NCBI GenBank assembly: GCA_946188345.1
Contig: CAMHUI010000012.1
Location: forward strand, 1 to 63,451
DNA length: 63,451 bases
Source of the DNA: an uncultured Prevotellaceae bacterium
GTDB taxonomy: Bacteria; Bacteroidota; Bacteroidia; Bacteroidales; Bacteroidaceae
Direction of reading: 5' to 3'
Shown here: one piece after another, positions 7,269 to 17,464 of the stretch
Layout of the letters: each line of letters opens with the position of its first letter
Position numbering within the stretch: the first letter of the stretch is position 1
Position numbers and translations under genes: made by a program
Notes under the pieces: generated by a model
The model's database searches: none
Told to the model about the DNA's origin: nothing
The model's input: the letters and a program-made list of their open reading frames with translations, nothing else

Positions 7269-8302
7269 AGAACTTAGAAGAACTTGTACGGCCGAATATC
7301 TTGGCTTTGGAACCCTATTCGTCGGCTCGCAACGAATATAGCGGCAAGGAAGCGCGGGTGTTCCTCGATGCCAACGAGAACCCATACAACGGTCCCTTCA
7401 ACCGCTATCCAGACCCCCTGCAGACGGAACTGAAAACCCGACTGGCACAGGTGAAGGGGGTGTCGCCTGAACAGATTTTCTTAGGCAACGGCAGCGACGA
7501 GGCCATCGACCTGGCTTACCGCTGCTTCACCCGGCCGGGCATCGACAACGTCGTCGCTATCGAACCCACCTATGGCATGTATCGTGTCTGTGCCGACATT
7601 AACGACGTGGAATATCGCCCCGTCAACCTTGACGAACACTTCCAAATGTCGGCCGACAAGATGCTGGAAGCCTGTGACGAGAAGACGAAAATCGTTTGGA
7701 TTTGTTCACCCAACAACCCTACCGGCAACCACATCGGGCAGGAGGAAATCATCAAGGTGCTGCAACAGTTCCACGGCATCGTCGTCCTTGACGAGGCCTA
7801 TGCCGACTTCTCGCGCCGGCCATCCTTCCGACTGGCACTGCAGCACTTCCCCAACCTCATCGTCATGCAGACCTTCAGCAAGGCATGGGGCTGTGCCGCC
7901 ATCAGACTCGGAATGGCATTCGCCAGCAAGGAGATTGTGGATATATATAACAAGGTGAAGTATCCTTACAATGTCAACCTGCTCACCCAGCAACACGCCA
8001 TGCGGGCACTCGACGATATGGAAAGCATCGAGCAATGGATAAACCTGTTGCTCGAAGAGCGGAGCATCGTCATGAGGGCTGTCCAGGCGCTGCCCTATTG
8101 TCAGCAGGTGTTTCCGACGGATGCCAACTTTTTCCTTACTCGGGTCGACGATGCACAGCGCGTCTACAACTATCTGGTTGACCAAGGCATCATCGTGAGA
8201 AACAGAACCCGCGTGCAACTCTGCCACAACTGTCTGCGCATCACCATTGGTACAAAAGAAGAGAACAGCACCCTCATCGGAGCACTGCGAAGGTTTGTTT
8301 AG
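7265..8302 (+). CDS. hisC: Histidinol-phosphate aminotransferase
   Basis: Converts imidazole acetol-phosphate and glutamate to histidinol phosphate. 345 residues, a class II-like, fold-type I PLP enzyme. Motifs: [10 protein letters not shown] at the substrate end, [16 protein letters not shown] (PLP-binding Asp and Tyr) and TFSKAWG with the Schiff-base lysine. In many Bacteroidetes hisB follows hisC directly. Here the next gene is hisH, and hisB is found at the other end of the window. Confidence 0.97.
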   Translation: MKNLEELVRPNILALEPYSSARNEYSGKEARVFLDANENPYNGPFNRYPDPLQTELKTRLAQVKGVSPEQIFLGNGSDEAIDLAYRCFTRPGIDNVVAIEPTYGMYRVCADINDVEYRPVNLDEHFQMSADKMLEACDEKTKIVWICSPNNPTGNHIGQEEIIKVLQQFHGIVVLDEAYADFSRRPSFRLALQHFPNLIVMQTFSKAWGCAAIRLGMAFASKEIVDIYNKVKYPYNVNLLTQQHAMRALDDMESIEQWINLLLEERSIVMRAVQALPYCQQVFPTDANFFLTRVDDAQRVYNYLVDQGIIVRNRTRVQLCHNCLRITIGTKEENSTLIGALRRFV

Positions 8303-8327
8303 TGTTGATTCTTTAGTGTAATGATAT

Positions 8328-8927
8328 ATGAGTGTAGCCATTGTAAAATATAATGCAGGCAATATCTGCTCCGTTGTCAATGCCCTCCATCGGCTGGGCG
8401 TCGAGCCTGTCTTGACCGACGACCCGCAGTCACTCCGTCTGGCCAGCCACGTCATTTTCCCCGGTCAGGGTGAGGCCTGCAGTGCGATGGCTTACCTGAG
8501 GCAGCGGGGGCTCGACGAAGTCATTAAGAACCTGACACAACCCGTGCTGGGTATCTGCGTAGGTCAGCAGTTGCTCTGCCGGCACTCCGAGGAAGGTGAC
8601 GTAGAATGTCTGGGCATCTTCCGAACAGATGTCCGCCGTTTCCCCACCAAACCAGGCTTTAAGGTACCTGCAATGGGATGGAACAGGATTGTGCCGCAAC
8701 AGACGGCAGAAAGTCGAGGATTGTTTGAAGGGCTGGGGACTGATCCCTACGTCTATTTTGTCCACAGCTATTATTGTCCGCTCTGCGAAGATACTGCTGC
8801 CGTGGCCGACTATATCCATCCCTTCAGTGCCGCCCTGCAACGCGATAACTTCTTCGCCACACAATTCCATCCAGAGAAGAGCGGAACTCCGGGCGAGACG
8901 ATTCTCCGCAACTTCCTCAACCTATAG
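8328..8927 (+). CDS. hisH: Imidazole glycerol phosphate synthase, glutaminase subunit
   Basis: A class I glutamine amidotransferase of 199 residues that supplies ammonia to HisF. The nucleophile lies in GICVGQQLLC near residue 80. The His and Glu of the triad are in QFHPEKSG near 183. Start MSVAIVKYNAGN agrees with the family. It follows hisC by 25 bp. Confidence 0.96.
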   Translation: MSVAIVKYNAGNICSVVNALHRLGVEPVLTDDPQSLRLASHVIFPGQGEACSAMAYLRQRGLDEVIKNLTQPVLGICVGQQLLCRHSEEGDVECLGIFRTDVRRFPTKPGFKVPAMGWNRIVPQQTAESRGLFEGLGTDPYVYFVHSYYCPLCEDTAAVADYIHPFSAALQRDNFFATQFHPEKSGTPGETILRNFLNL

Positions 8928-8960
8928 TTTTTCCACCCCTTCATTATTTCATACTTCCCC

Positions 8961-9677
8961 ATGGAACTCATCCCCGCCATCGACATCATTGAAGGAAAAT
9001 GCGTTCGCCTGACTAAAGGAGACTACGCACTGAAGACCGTCTATGCCGACCGTCCTGCCGACATGGCCCGGCGCTTTGAGGACTTAGGCTATAGAAGACT
9101 GCACGTGGTCGACCTCGACGGAGCCAAGTCGAAACATATCGTCAACACAAATGCCCTCAAACAGATTGCTGAGACGACGAGTCTCATCGTGGACTTCGGC
9201 GGAGGCATCAAGACCGACGACGACATCCGAAAGGCTTTCGACTGCGGTGCATCAATGGTGACCATCGGCTCCGTTGCCGTGACCCATCCCGAACAGATGG
9301 AGCGCTGGCTGCAGGAGTTCGGATCACAGAACATCATCCTCGGCGCCGACGTACGCAACGGGCGCATCAGCGTCAATGGATGGAAGGAAGACAGCAGTGA
9401 GCAACTTCTTCCATTCCTTCAACGATATATAGAAAAAGGCATCACGAAAGTGCTCTGCACCGACATCTCTCGCGACGGCACCCTCACTGGACCGGCCGTC
9501 AGCCTCTACCAGGAAATACTAAAAGCTTTTCCACAGCTTCATCTTATTGCCAGCGGCGGTGTCTCCAGCGACGACGACCTCCGCTGCCTCGAAGCAGCCG
9601 GACTCCCTGCGGCCGTCTTTGGAAAAGCATTCTACGAAGGCCGTATCACACTCACGCCAAACATGCTTCAACCATGA
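8961..9677 (+). CDS. hisA: Phosphoribosylformimino-AICAR-P isomerase
   Basis: A TIM-barrel isomerase (ProFAR to PRFAR), 238 residues. It starts [17 protein letters not shown] with the catalytic Asp in PAIDI, has [10 protein letters not shown] (phosphate loop), and the second catalytic Asp in [13 protein letters not shown]. The second phosphate site is IASGGVSS. It overlaps hisF by 4 bp (ATGA at 9674). Confidence 0.96.
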   Translation: MELIPAIDIIEGKCVRLTKGDYALKTVYADRPADMARRFEDLGYRRLHVVDLDGAKSKHIVNTNALKQIAETTSLIVDFGGGIKTDDDIRKAFDCGASMVTIGSVAVTHPEQMERWLQEFGSQNIILGADVRNGRISVNGWKEDSSEQLLPFLQRYIEKGITKVLCTDISRDGTLTGPAVSLYQEILKAFPQLHLIASGGVSSDDDLRCLEAAGLPAAVFGKAFYEGRITLTPNMLQP

Positions 9678-10429
9678 TAGCCAAACGCATCATCCCCTGC
9701 CTCGATGTCAAAGACGGCCAAACCGTTAAAGGCACCTGCTTTGTCAACCTCCGGCAAGCCGGCGACCCTGTCACGCTCGGTAAGGCATACTCAGAAGCTG
9801 GAGCCGACGAGCTCGTGTTCCTCGACATCACTGCCTCGCACGAAGGACGGAAGACCTTTACCGAGGTCGTCAGGCGAGTGGCACAGGAGATCAACATCCC
9901 CTTTACCGTTGGCGGTGGCATCAACGAACTCGACGACGTCAGCCGCCTGCTGGATGCAGGAGCCGACAAGGTGAGCATCAACAGCGCCGCCCTGCACCGG
10001 CCGGAACTCATCAGCGAGATTGCCCACCGCTATGGCTCCCAGGTTTGCGTGGTGGCCATCGATGCAGCCCCTCAGGAAGATATCTGGTACTGCTTTGTCA
10101 AAGGTGGTCGCGAGCGCACCGACCGGCGACTCTTCGAATGGGCACAAGAGGCACAAGACCGTGGCGCAGGAGAAATCCTCTTCACTTCGATGAGCCACGA
10201 CGGCACAAAGCGAGGATTTGCCAACGAAGCCCTCTGCCAACTCTCCGATTCGCTCTCCATCCCTATCATCGCCAGCGGTGGAGCTGGCACCATGGCTCAC
10301 TTCCGTGATGCCTTTCTCTTAGGTAAGGCCGACGCAGCCCTGGCCGCCAGCGTCTTCCACTTCGGTAGTATTGCCATACCCGACCTAAAAAAATACCTTC
10401 TGGCTGAAGGTATCAACGTAAGGATATAA
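9674..10429 (+). CDS. hisF: Imidazole glycerol phosphate synthase, cyclase subunit
   Basis: A TIM-barrel partner of HisH that makes imidazole glycerol phosphate and AICAR; 251 residues. Visible are [11 protein letters not shown] with the catalytic Asp, [17 protein letters not shown] with the second Asp, and IASGGAG. hisI/hisE, which often follow, are absent; the next gene is a glycerophosphodiesterase. Confidence 0.97.
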   Translation: MIAKRIIPCLDVKDGQTVKGTCFVNLRQAGDPVTLGKAYSEAGADELVFLDITASHEGRKTFTEVVRRVAQEINIPFTVGGGINELDDVSRLLDAGADKVSINSAALHRPELISEIAHRYGSQVCVVAIDAAPQEDIWYCFVKGGRERTDRRLFEWAQEAQDRGAGEILFTSMSHDGTKRGFANEALCQLSDSLSIPIIASGGAGTMAHFRDAFLLGKADAALAASVFHFGSIAIPDLKKYLLAEGINVRI

Positions 10430-10460
10430 AAAATTACTATATAAAAAAAGAACAAAAAGC

Positions 10461-11261
10461 ATGAAAACACTATCAAGACTCATTGTTTTGGCAGCCCTCC
10501 TGATGATTATGGCTACCCCCTTGTCTGCCCAGCAGAACGAACGTCCCCTGTCACCTGTCGGCACGCAGGTCATCGCCCACCGTGGCCACTGGAACGTGGA
10601 GGGCTCTGCCCAAAATTCCCGGCGCTCTCTGCAGCTCGCTCTCGACATGGACATCTACGGCTCTGAAATTGATATCTGGCTGACCACCGACGGTCATCTG
10701 ATGGTCAACCACGATGCCAGCTACGAAGGTGTCACCCTGCAGGATGCCACCGCCGCCGAGTGTCGAGCCCTGACGCTGAAGAATGGCGAACACATGCCCG
10801 AGCTCAAAGATATGCTGAAGCTACTCAAGACCAGCAAGACAAGAACCAAACTCATCATTGAAATCAAGGAATGTCGTACGCTGAAGCAGAACCTCGAGTC
10901 GGCTCGACGAGCCGTGAAGGCCGTACGTAAGGCCGGCATGCAGCAGAAAGTGGAATATATATCTTTCTCACTGGCCGCCTGCATCGAGGTAGCCCGACTC
11001 GACCCTGACGCCCAGGTGGCCTATCTCAGTGGCTGGGTGTCGCCGACAGAACTCCATAAGCTCGGCATCACAGGTCTTGACTATCATCTCAGTGCCCTGC
11101 AAAAGCATCCCGAATGGGTCAGCGAAGCTCACAAGTTGGGCATGTACCTGAACGTATGGACTATCGACTCTGACGAACACTTCCGCGAATTCCGCAACAT
11201 GGGCGTCGACTTCATCACGACCAACAACCCCGAGGGAGCCGTCCGCGTGTGTAATGAATAA
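10461..11261 (+). CDS. Secreted glycerophosphodiester phosphodiesterase
   Basis: 266 residues with a signal peptide (MKTLSRLIVLAALLMIM...LSAQ) and a GDPD TIM barrel. The start HRGHWNVEGSAQNS carries the catalytic His-Arg; the usual ENT reads QNS. It then has GSEIDIWLTTDGHLMVNHD with the metal-binding Glu-x-Asp and His-Asp. A later Glu is in KLIIEIKE, and the end FITTNNPEGA is typical. It probably cleaves glycerophosphodiesters in the periplasm. It lies 31 bp after hisF and overlaps the next gene by 8 bp. Confidence 0.85.
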   Translation: MKTLSRLIVLAALLMIMATPLSAQQNERPLSPVGTQVIAHRGHWNVEGSAQNSRRSLQLALDMDIYGSEIDIWLTTDGHLMVNHDASYEGVTLQDATAAECRALTLKNGEHMPELKDMLKLLKTSKTRTKLIIEIKECRTLKQNLESARRAVKAVRKAGMQQKVEYISFSLAACIEVARLDPDAQVAYLSGWVSPTELHKLGITGLDYHLSALQKHPEWVSEAHKLGMYLNVWTIDSDEHFREFRNMGVDFITTNNPEGAVRVCNE

Positions 11262-12483
11262 CGATGCCACCCTTGCCTTTGTCCGCCAGCACCGCACCGA
11301 CGATGTACGTCGGCTCGCGCTGGAAGCCTCGCGACATAGTGAGGTTGATATGGCATGGGCCCTCAACCAGATAGCCGGATGGCAAGCCGCCCGCGAGAAG
11401 ATTCCATCGTGGGCGGCCTGCGACGCCATCATCTATCCACCCCACATCAACATGGAGCAATGCTCCAGCGAGGCAACAGCCCGATATAAGGGCAACATAG
11501 CCAAGCGGCTGTTGACCGACCAAGCTGATCAGAAGGCACATGTCGACCTGACTGGCGGTTTCGGTGTAGACTTTTCTTTTATGGCCGAAGCAATAGCCCC
11601 GAAAACAGCCTTCTACGTAGAGCAGAACGTTCAATTATCTGCCATTTCATCGGAAAATTTCAAAACCCTTGGCCTTTCCAACTTCACCGCCGTCACAGGC
11701 GACGGCATAGACTTCCTTCGTCGGCTCGATCACGCTGGTCTCATCTACCTCGACCCGGCCCGCAGAGACGAACATGGCGGCAAGACCTATGCCATCAGCG
11801 ACTGCACCCCTGACGTACTTCTGCTCCTTGACGAACTGACAAAAAAGGCCCATTTTATCGTAATAAAGCTCTCTCCAATGCTCGACTGGCACAAGGCCGT
11901 CAATGAAATCAACGCCAAGGCTGGCCGCTCACTGGTCAGTGAGGTGCATGTGCTATCAGTGAGAAACGAATGTAAGGAACTCCTTTTAGTGCTCTCCACA
12001 CACGCCGCAGCCCACCTCACCATTATCTGCGCCAACGATGACCAAATATTCAGGGTTCAGGTAAACAATAAATTGACCTATTCACCAACACCTTCCTCAT
12101 CCGGCACAGCATCTTGGGGACCCTATCTCTACGAACCCAACGCCTCGGTGATGAAGGCAGGAATCTTCGATGAAATCGCCGATTTTTATCACTTACTGCC
12201 CATTTCTGTTTCCTCTCATCTCTTTGTTGCCACAGATAGTAAACTGCGCACAGACTTCCCAGGCCGTAAGTTTCAGATTTCCGCCATTTCATCGATGAAT
12301 CGTCACGAACTGAAGACTACTTTAGAAGGGCTGAAAAAAGCGAATATTACCGTCAGAAACTTTCCCCTTTCTGCCTCCGACCTGCGCAAGCGCCTCAAGC
12401 TCTCAGATGGTGGCGACGACTACCTCTTCGGCACTACACTTGCTGATGGCCGCCATGTAATCATCCGATGCAAGAAAGCATAA
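11254..12483 (+). CDS. SAM-dependent methyltransferase with THUMP-like tail
   Basis: 409 residues. The middle holds a class I methyltransferase fold: motif I-like VDLTGGFGVDFSFMA, the acidic EQN at the end of the next strand, GDGIDFL, and a catalytic-loop-like LIYLDPARRD (DPxR, as in RNA/DNA methyltransferases). The C terminus (about 310-409, ending FGTTLADGRHVIIRCKKA) matches the THUMP-like domain placed after such proteins in Bacteroidetes. Probably an RNA methyltransferase; the target is not known. The start overlaps the preceding stop by 8 bp. Confidence 0.75.
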   Translation: MNNDATLAFVRQHRTDDVRRLALEASRHSEVDMAWALNQIAGWQAAREKIPSWAACDAIIYPPHINMEQCSSEATARYKGNIAKRLLTDQADQKAHVDLTGGFGVDFSFMAEAIAPKTAFYVEQNVQLSAISSENFKTLGLSNFTAVTGDGIDFLRRLDHAGLIYLDPARRDEHGGKTYAISDCTPDVLLLLDELTKKAHFIVIKLSPMLDWHKAVNEINAKAGRSLVSEVHVLSVRNECKELLLVLSTHAAAHLTIICANDDQIFRVQVNNKLTYSPTPSSSGTASWGPYLYEPNASVMKAGIFDEIADFYHLLPISVSSHLFVATDSKLRTDFPGRKFQISAISSMNRHELKTTLEGLKKANITVRNFPLSASDLRKRLKLSDGGDDYLFGTTLADGRHVIIRCKKA

Positions 12484-12596
12484 GATTTGGAATATCTGGC
12501 CTTTTGCCTTCGTCTTCCTCATTCGCTTCTCGGCATCGTCATTGCTTTATTTCCTCTACTGTCTTAACGAAAACGTTGCGTTAAATGTTTCAAAAA

Positions 12597-12631
12597 ATGC
12601 AGGTCAGATTTGCTGACCTGCATTTATTTTT
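12597..12631 (+). terminator. Terminator sharing bases with the next promoter
   Basis: ATGCAGGTCAG (12597-12607) pairs with CTGACCTGCAT (12613-12623) over a 5-nt loop, followed by TTATTTTTG. The loop holds the TTTG that serves as -33 of the following promoter. Confidence 0.75.
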
Positions 12632-12640
12632 GTACCTTTG
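12609..12640 (+). promoter_or_regulatory. Promoter of the GNAT-like gene
   Basis: TTTG at 12609-12612, a 20-nt spacer, then TACCTTTG at 12633-12640: a full consensus Bacteroidetes promoter. ATG 12670 follows 29 bp later, which rules out the longer frame from 12610. Confidence 0.75.
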
Positions 12641-12669
12641 TGCGTTTAATTTTCCTAACTGAAAGAAGC

Positions 12670-13824
12670 ATGTCTACTGTCACTATCAAAAGAGTGGAGA
12701 CCAAGAAGGATCTCAAGACTTTCATCAACCTGCACTATGACTTGTATAAGGATAGCCCTTATGATGCTCCCAACCTGTTTTTTGACGAAATGAATACGCT
12801 TCGCAAGGACCGCAACGCTGCGTTTGAGTTCTGCGAGGCTGAGTATTTCCTTGCCTATAAGGACGGGCGCCTAGAGGGTCGCACTGCGGCTATCATCAAC
12901 CACAAGGCCAACCAGAAGTGGCAGCGCAAGAGCGTGCGCTTCGGATGGATTGACTTCGTCGACGACATCGAGGTGTCGAAGGCCTTGTTGAAGGCTGTCG
13001 AGGACTATGGCCGCGAGCACGGCATGGAGGAGGTTATCGGCCCGTTGGGCTTTACCGACATGGACCCCGAAGGTATGCTCACACGAGGCTTCGAGGAGCT
13101 TAACACCATGGCTACCCTCTATAACTACGACTACTATCCGCGCCACATGGAGGAAATGGGCGGATGGGAGAAGGACAACGACTACGTGGAGTATAAGCTG
13201 TTCGTCCCGAAGGAGGGTATTCCCGAGAAATATCAGAAGATTTCAGAGATGATTATGGAGCGCTACAACCTGCACATCAAGAAGATTACGAAGCATGAGG
13301 CCCTGGGTCCCGACGGCTACGGCGAGAAGCTGTTCCAGGTCATCAATGAGACGTTCAAGGACCTTTACGGCTACTCTGAGCTTTCGGCCAAGCAGCGACA
13401 GCAGTATACAAAGATGTACCTGGCCTTCGCCGACTTGAGCCTCATCACGTTCTTGGAAGACTGGAACACGCCCGACCACAAGGTCATCGGTGTGGGCATC
13501 ACCATTCCCTCGCTGTCTCGCGCCCTGCAGAAGTGCCGTCGCGGACGGCTACTGCCCTTCGGCTGGTGGTATGTGTGGCGCGCACTGAAATTCCATAAGA
13601 CCAAGTATGTAGACCTGCTGCTGCTCGGCGTGCTGCCGGAGTATCGCAAGAAGGGTGCCAACGCCCTGCTCTTCTACGACCTCATCCCGCGCTATCAGGC
13701 CTACGGCTTTGAATGGGGCGAGACACACGTGGAGATGGAGACCAACGAGAAGGTGCAGAGCCAGTGGCAGTACTTGGAGTACGAGCAGCACAAGCGCCGC
13801 CGCTGCTACAAGAAGAGCCTGTAG
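12670..13824 (+). CDS. Conserved GNAT-like protein
   Basis: 384 residues from MSTVTIKRVETKKDLKTF. The N-terminal part has the pattern FINLHYDLYKDSPYDAPN and later RFGWIDFVDD, as in Bacteroidetes proteins related to N-acyltransferases. The C-terminal part ends in a GNAT-like core: LLLLGVLPEYRKKGANALL (motif A-like, R-K-K-G-A) and QSQWQYLEYE. No substrate is evident. It is a single gene with its own promoter, upstream of parE. A short GC-rich hairpin (13834-13854) follows the stop. Confidence 0.7.
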   Translation: MSTVTIKRVETKKDLKTFINLHYDLYKDSPYDAPNLFFDEMNTLRKDRNAAFEFCEAEYFLAYKDGRLEGRTAAIINHKANQKWQRKSVRFGWIDFVDDIEVSKALLKAVEDYGREHGMEEVIGPLGFTDMDPEGMLTRGFEELNTMATLYNYDYYPRHMEEMGGWEKDNDYVEYKLFVPKEGIPEKYQKISEMIMERYNLHIKKITKHEALGPDGYGEKLFQVINETFKDLYGYSELSAKQRQQYTKMYLAFADLSLITFLEDWNTPDHKVIGVGITIPSLSRALQKCRRGRLLPFGWWYVWRALKFHKTKYVDLLLLGVLPEYRKKGANALLFYDLIPRYQAYGFEWGETHVEMETNEKVQSQWQYLEYEQHKRRRCYKKSL

Positions 13825-13879
13825 CCTCTGTCCTGCTCCCGACGGGAGGGAGCAACAAGCCTGAAAACAACAAAAAGAC

Positions 13880-15826
13880 ATGGAAGAAGAAAGATATATT
13901 GAAGAAGTACAACCTGCCGTAAACTACGGCGAAGACGCCATCCGCCACCTGACCGACGTAGAGCACATCAGGACGCGTCCCGGCATGTATATCGGCCGCC
14001 TCGACGACGGCTCGCACCCCGAAGACGGCATCTACGTGCTGCTGAAGGAGACCATCGACAACTCCATCGACGAGTTCCGCATGAACGCCGGAAAGCGCAT
14101 TGAGATAGATATCGACGACCACTTGCGTGTCAGTGTGCGTGACTATGGCCGCGGCATCCCTCAGGGCAAGCTCGTCGAAGCAGTCAGCCAACTGAACACC
14201 GGCGGCAAATACGACTCGAAGGCCTTCAAAAAGTCGGTTGGCATGAACGGTGTCGGCATCAAGGCCGTCAACTTCCTGAGTTCCCACTTCGAAGTGCGCA
14301 GCTATCGCGACGGACAAGTACGCACCTTGAAATTCGAGAAAGGCATTCTGAAGAGCGATGCCACCCAGCCCACGGAAGACGAGACTGGAACCTACATTTT
14401 CTTCGAACCCGACGACACGCTGTTTAAGCACTACTCCTTCCACGACGACATCGTGGAGACCATGCTGCGCAACTACACCTACCTGAACTCCGGCCTGGCC
14501 ATCATGTATAACGGCCGGCGCATCATCTCCCGTAACGGACTCGAAGACCTGCTGAAAGACCGCATGACCAACGATGCCCTCTACCCCATCATCCACCTGC
14601 AGGGCGAGGACATCGAGATAGCCCTGACACACGCCAACCAGTATGGCGAAGAATACTACTCCTTCGTCAACGGCCAGCACACCATTCAGGGTGGCACCCA
14701 CCAGAGTGCTTTCAAAGAGCATATCGCCCGCACCATCAAGGAGTTCTTCGGCAAATATGAATATGGCGACATCCGCAACGGTATCGTGGCCGCCATTGCC
14801 ATCAACGTCGAGGAACCCATCTTCGAGAGCCAGACGAAGATCAAGCTCGGCTCGACCCAGATGGCCCCGGGAGGCGAGAGCATCAACAAATACATCGGCG
14901 ACTTCGTAAAGCAGCAGGTAGACAACTACCTCCATATCCACGGCGATGTGGCCGAGGTCATCGAGAACAAGGTAAAGGAAAGCGAGCGGGAACGCAAGGC
15001 CATGGCCGGCGTCACCAAGCTGGCCCGCGAGAGAGCCAAGAAAGCCAATCTGCACAACCGAAAGCTGCGCGACTGCCGCATCCACTATAGCGACGTGAAG
15101 AACGAGCGCAAGGAGGAGTCGTGCATCTTCATTACCGAGGGCGACTCGGCCAGCGGAAGCATCACCAAGAGCCGCGACGTCAACACGCAGGCCGTCTTCT
15201 CGCTCCGAGGAAAGCCTCTCAACTGCTTCGGACTCACCAAGAAGGTGGTCTACGAGAACGAGGAGTTCAACCTCCTGCAGGCCGCCCTCGACATCGAAGA
15301 AGGCCTCGATACCCTGCGCTACAACAAGGTCATCGTAGCCACCGATGCCGATGTCGACGGCATGCACATCCGGCTGCTCACCATCACCTTCTTCCTGCAG
15401 TTCTTCCCGGAGCTCATCAAGAAAGGCCACGTCTACGTGCTTCAGACCCCTCTGTTCCGTGTTCGCAACCGCCGGACGAAGATTAAGAACAAGCAGGTCA
15501 TCGAGGATGCCGACGCCCGGCTGACCAAGAACGAGAAGAAGACCGATTTCATCACGCGCTACTGCTACAACGAAGAGGAGCGCCTGCAGGCCATCAGCGA
15601 CCTCGGGCCCGACCCAGAGATTACCCGGTTCAAAGGACTCGGCGAGATTTCTCCCGAGGAGTTCGCCCACTTCATCGGACCCGACATGCGCATCGAGCAA
15701 GTGACACTCCACAAAAACGACCAAGTGCAGAAACTTCTTGAATACTACATGGGCAAAAACACCCCCGAACGACAGAACTTCATCATCAATAATCTTGTCG
15801 TCGAGGAAGATGTAGTAGAAGAATAA
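13880..15826 (+). CDS. parE: DNA topoisomerase IV subunit B
   Basis: 648 residues, a type IIA topoisomerase ATPase/TOPRIM subunit of the short class found in Bacteroidetes. The GHKL ATP site is [18 protein letters not shown] and [17 protein letters not shown]. The transducer domain follows. TOPRIM carries EGDSASGSI (metal Glu; the common form is EGDSAGG) and [12 protein letters not shown]. The tail [11 protein letters not shown] is the family end signature. The partner subunit A is not in the window. GyrB is excluded mainly by the ASG form, the length and the context. Confidence 0.9.
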   Translation: MEEERYIEEVQPAVNYGEDAIRHLTDVEHIRTRPGMYIGRLDDGSHPEDGIYVLLKETIDNSIDEFRMNAGKRIEIDIDDHLRVSVRDYGRGIPQGKLVEAVSQLNTGGKYDSKAFKKSVGMNGVGIKAVNFLSSHFEVRSYRDGQVRTLKFEKGILKSDATQPTEDETGTYIFFEPDDTLFKHYSFHDDIVETMLRNYTYLNSGLAIMYNGRRIISRNGLEDLLKDRMTNDALYPIIHLQGEDIEIALTHANQYGEEYYSFVNGQHTIQGGTHQSAFKEHIARTIKEFFGKYEYGDIRNGIVAAIAINVEEPIFESQTKIKLGSTQMAPGGESINKYIGDFVKQQVDNYLHIHGDVAEVIENKVKESERERKAMAGVTKLARERAKKANLHNRKLRDCRIHYSDVKNERKEESCIFITEGDSASGSITKSRDVNTQAVFSLRGKPLNCFGLTKKVVYENEEFNLLQAALDIEEGLDTLRYNKVIVATDADVDGMHIRLLTITFFLQFFPELIKKGHVYVLQTPLFRVRNRRTKIKNKQVIEDADARLTKNEKKTDFITRYCYNEEERLQAISDLGPDPEITRFKGLGEISPEEFAHFIGPDMRIEQVTLHKNDQVQKLLEYYMGKNTPERQNFIINNLVVEEDVVEE

Positions 15827-15833
15827 CCGACAC

Positions 15834-15877
15834 CACCCACCGGCCTCAGTCATGAGGCTGGCGGGTGTTTTTTTTTA
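15834..15877 (+). terminator. Terminator after parE
   Basis: An imperfect stem built on CACCCACCGGCCTCA and TGAGGCTGGCGGGTGT with a 4-nt loop and nine T. The S41 protease gene starts 13 bp later. Confidence 0.8.
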
Positions 15878-15889
15878 GATTACAGGAAC

Positions 15890-17464
15890 ATGAGAAAAAT
15901 AGCTTTATGGATGCTGTGCCTGTGGACCCTTCAAAGCCCGGCACAGCGTATCAACATGGGTGACGACAGTCCGCTCCGCAAGCTCATCAATGCGGAGATG
16001 GCCATCAATAACCTCTACGTAGACACACTGAACGAGACGCAGCTTGTCGAAGATGCCATCCGCGGCATGCTCGAGAAGCTGGACCCTCACTCCTCCTACA
16101 CCACCGCCAAGGAGACCGAGCAGATGAATGAGCCCCTGCAAGGCTCGTTCGAAGGCATCGGCGTGCAGTTCAACATGGTTGAAGACACGCTGCTTGTCAT
16201 CCAGCCCGTCTTCGGTGGCCCGTCAGAGAAAGCCGGCATCCAGGCCGGCGACCGCATCGTCACCGTCAACGACTCGGCGATAGCCGGCGTGAAGATGTCG
16301 CGCGAGAACATCATGAAGCGCCTCCGTGGCAAGAAAGGCACGAAGGTCAGCCTCGGTGTGGTGCGCCGCGGCATCAAGGACATGTTGCGCTTCAAGGTCA
16401 CACGCGACAAGATTCCCGTTAACTCCGTCGATGCCAGCTACATGATTCGCCCGGGCATCGGATACGTATGCATCAGTTCCTTCGGCGCCACTACCCACGA
16501 AGAGTTCATGAACGCCGTCGACTCGCTTCGTCTGCATGGCATGCGTGACCTCATCATCGACCTTCAGAACAATGGTGGCGGCTATCTGCAGTCGGCAGCG
16601 CAAATCTGCAACGAGTTCCTTGAGAGGGGCGACCTCATCGTCTACACGAAAGGCTCCCGCGCTCCTCGTCAGGAGTATAAGGCCCATGGCAACGGCAAGC
16701 TGCAAGAAGGCCGCATCGTCGTCTTGACCAACGAATACACGGCTTCAGCCGCCGAGATTCTCAGCGGAGCCATCCAAGACCAGGACCGCGGCATCATCGT
16801 TGGCCGCAGGACCTTCGGCAAAGGCTTGGTGCAGCGCCCCTTGGAGTTTCCCGACGGATCGATGATCCGCCTTACCATTGCCCACTACTACACCCCGGCC
16901 GGGCGATGCATCCAGAAGCCTTATGTGAAAGGAGAGAAAAAGGAATATGCCGAAGACATCGAGAAGCGCTTCAAGCACGGCGAGCTCTATTCTGCCGACA
17001 GCATCCACTTCGACGACTCGCTGCGCTGCTACACCCTGCGCAAGCATCGTACCGTCTATGGCGGCGGAGGCATCATGCCCGACCACTTCGTGCCCCTCGA
17101 CACGACGCAGTATACCCGCTTCCACCGCGAGCTGTCGGCCAAGAGCTTCATCATCGACTGCTCCCTGCACTATATCGACAGCCAGCGCAAGAAGCTCAAC
17201 AAAGCTTATCCCACCTTCCAGGCCTTTGCCGACAACTATGAGGTCCCGCAGGATGTCATCGACCGCTTGCTGGCCGACGCCGCGAAGAAGGACGTCAAGC
17301 CGCGCGACGACGAAGAACTGCAGCGCACCCTGCCCGAGCTGCGCCTGCAGCTCAAGGGACTTATCGCCCGCGACCTATGGGGCATGTCAGAGTATTTCCA
17401 GATTATCAACCAAAACAACCACATCGTACAGCAGGCCATCAAGGTCCTGAACAATGATCAATGA
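15890..17464 (+). CDS. S41 C-terminal processing protease
   Basis: 524 residues with a signal peptide (MRKIALWMLCLWTLQSPAQR). A PDZ domain lies at about 85-170 (GSFEGIGVQF, AGIQAGDRIVTVND). The S41 catalytic domain has LIIDLQNNGGGYLQSA, then the nucleophile in NEYTASAAEI and the general base lysine in GRRTFGKGLVQ. The C-terminal region of about 150 residues is longer than in the shortest members. It is a periplasmic, tail-specific serine protease. It overlaps the next gene by 4 bp (ATGA), so protease and receptor are coupled. Confidence 0.9.
   Translation: MRKIALWMLCLWTLQSPAQRINMGDDSPLRKLINAEMAINNLYVDTLNETQLVEDAIRGMLEKLDPHSSYTTAKETEQMNEPLQGSFEGIGVQFNMVEDTLLVIQPVFGGPSEKAGIQAGDRIVTVNDSAIAGVKMSRENIMKRLRGKKGTKVSLGVVRRGIKDMLRFKVTRDKIPVNSVDASYMIRPGIGYVCISSFGATTHEEFMNAVDSLRLHGMRDLIIDLQNNGGGYLQSAAQICNEFLERGDLIVYTKGSRAPRQEYKAHGNGKLQEGRIVVLTNEYTASAAEILSGAIQDQDRGIIVGRRTFGKGLVQRPLEFPDGSMIRLTIAHYYTPAGRCIQKPYVKGEKKEYAEDIEKRFKHGELYSADSIHFDDSLRCYTLRKHRTVYGGGGIMPDHFVPLDTTQYTRFHRELSAKSFIIDCSLHYIDSQRKKLNKAYPTFQAFADNYEVPQDVIDRLLADAAKKDVKPRDDEELQRTLPELRLQLKGLIARDLWGMSEYFQIINQNNHIVQQAIKVLNNDQ

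Noticed and set aside
13682..15853. A 723-codon open frame on the minus strand opposite parE
   Set aside because: It is antisense to a full-length topoisomerase with all motifs. GC-rich third positions often leave the opposite strand open; no start or family match is visible.
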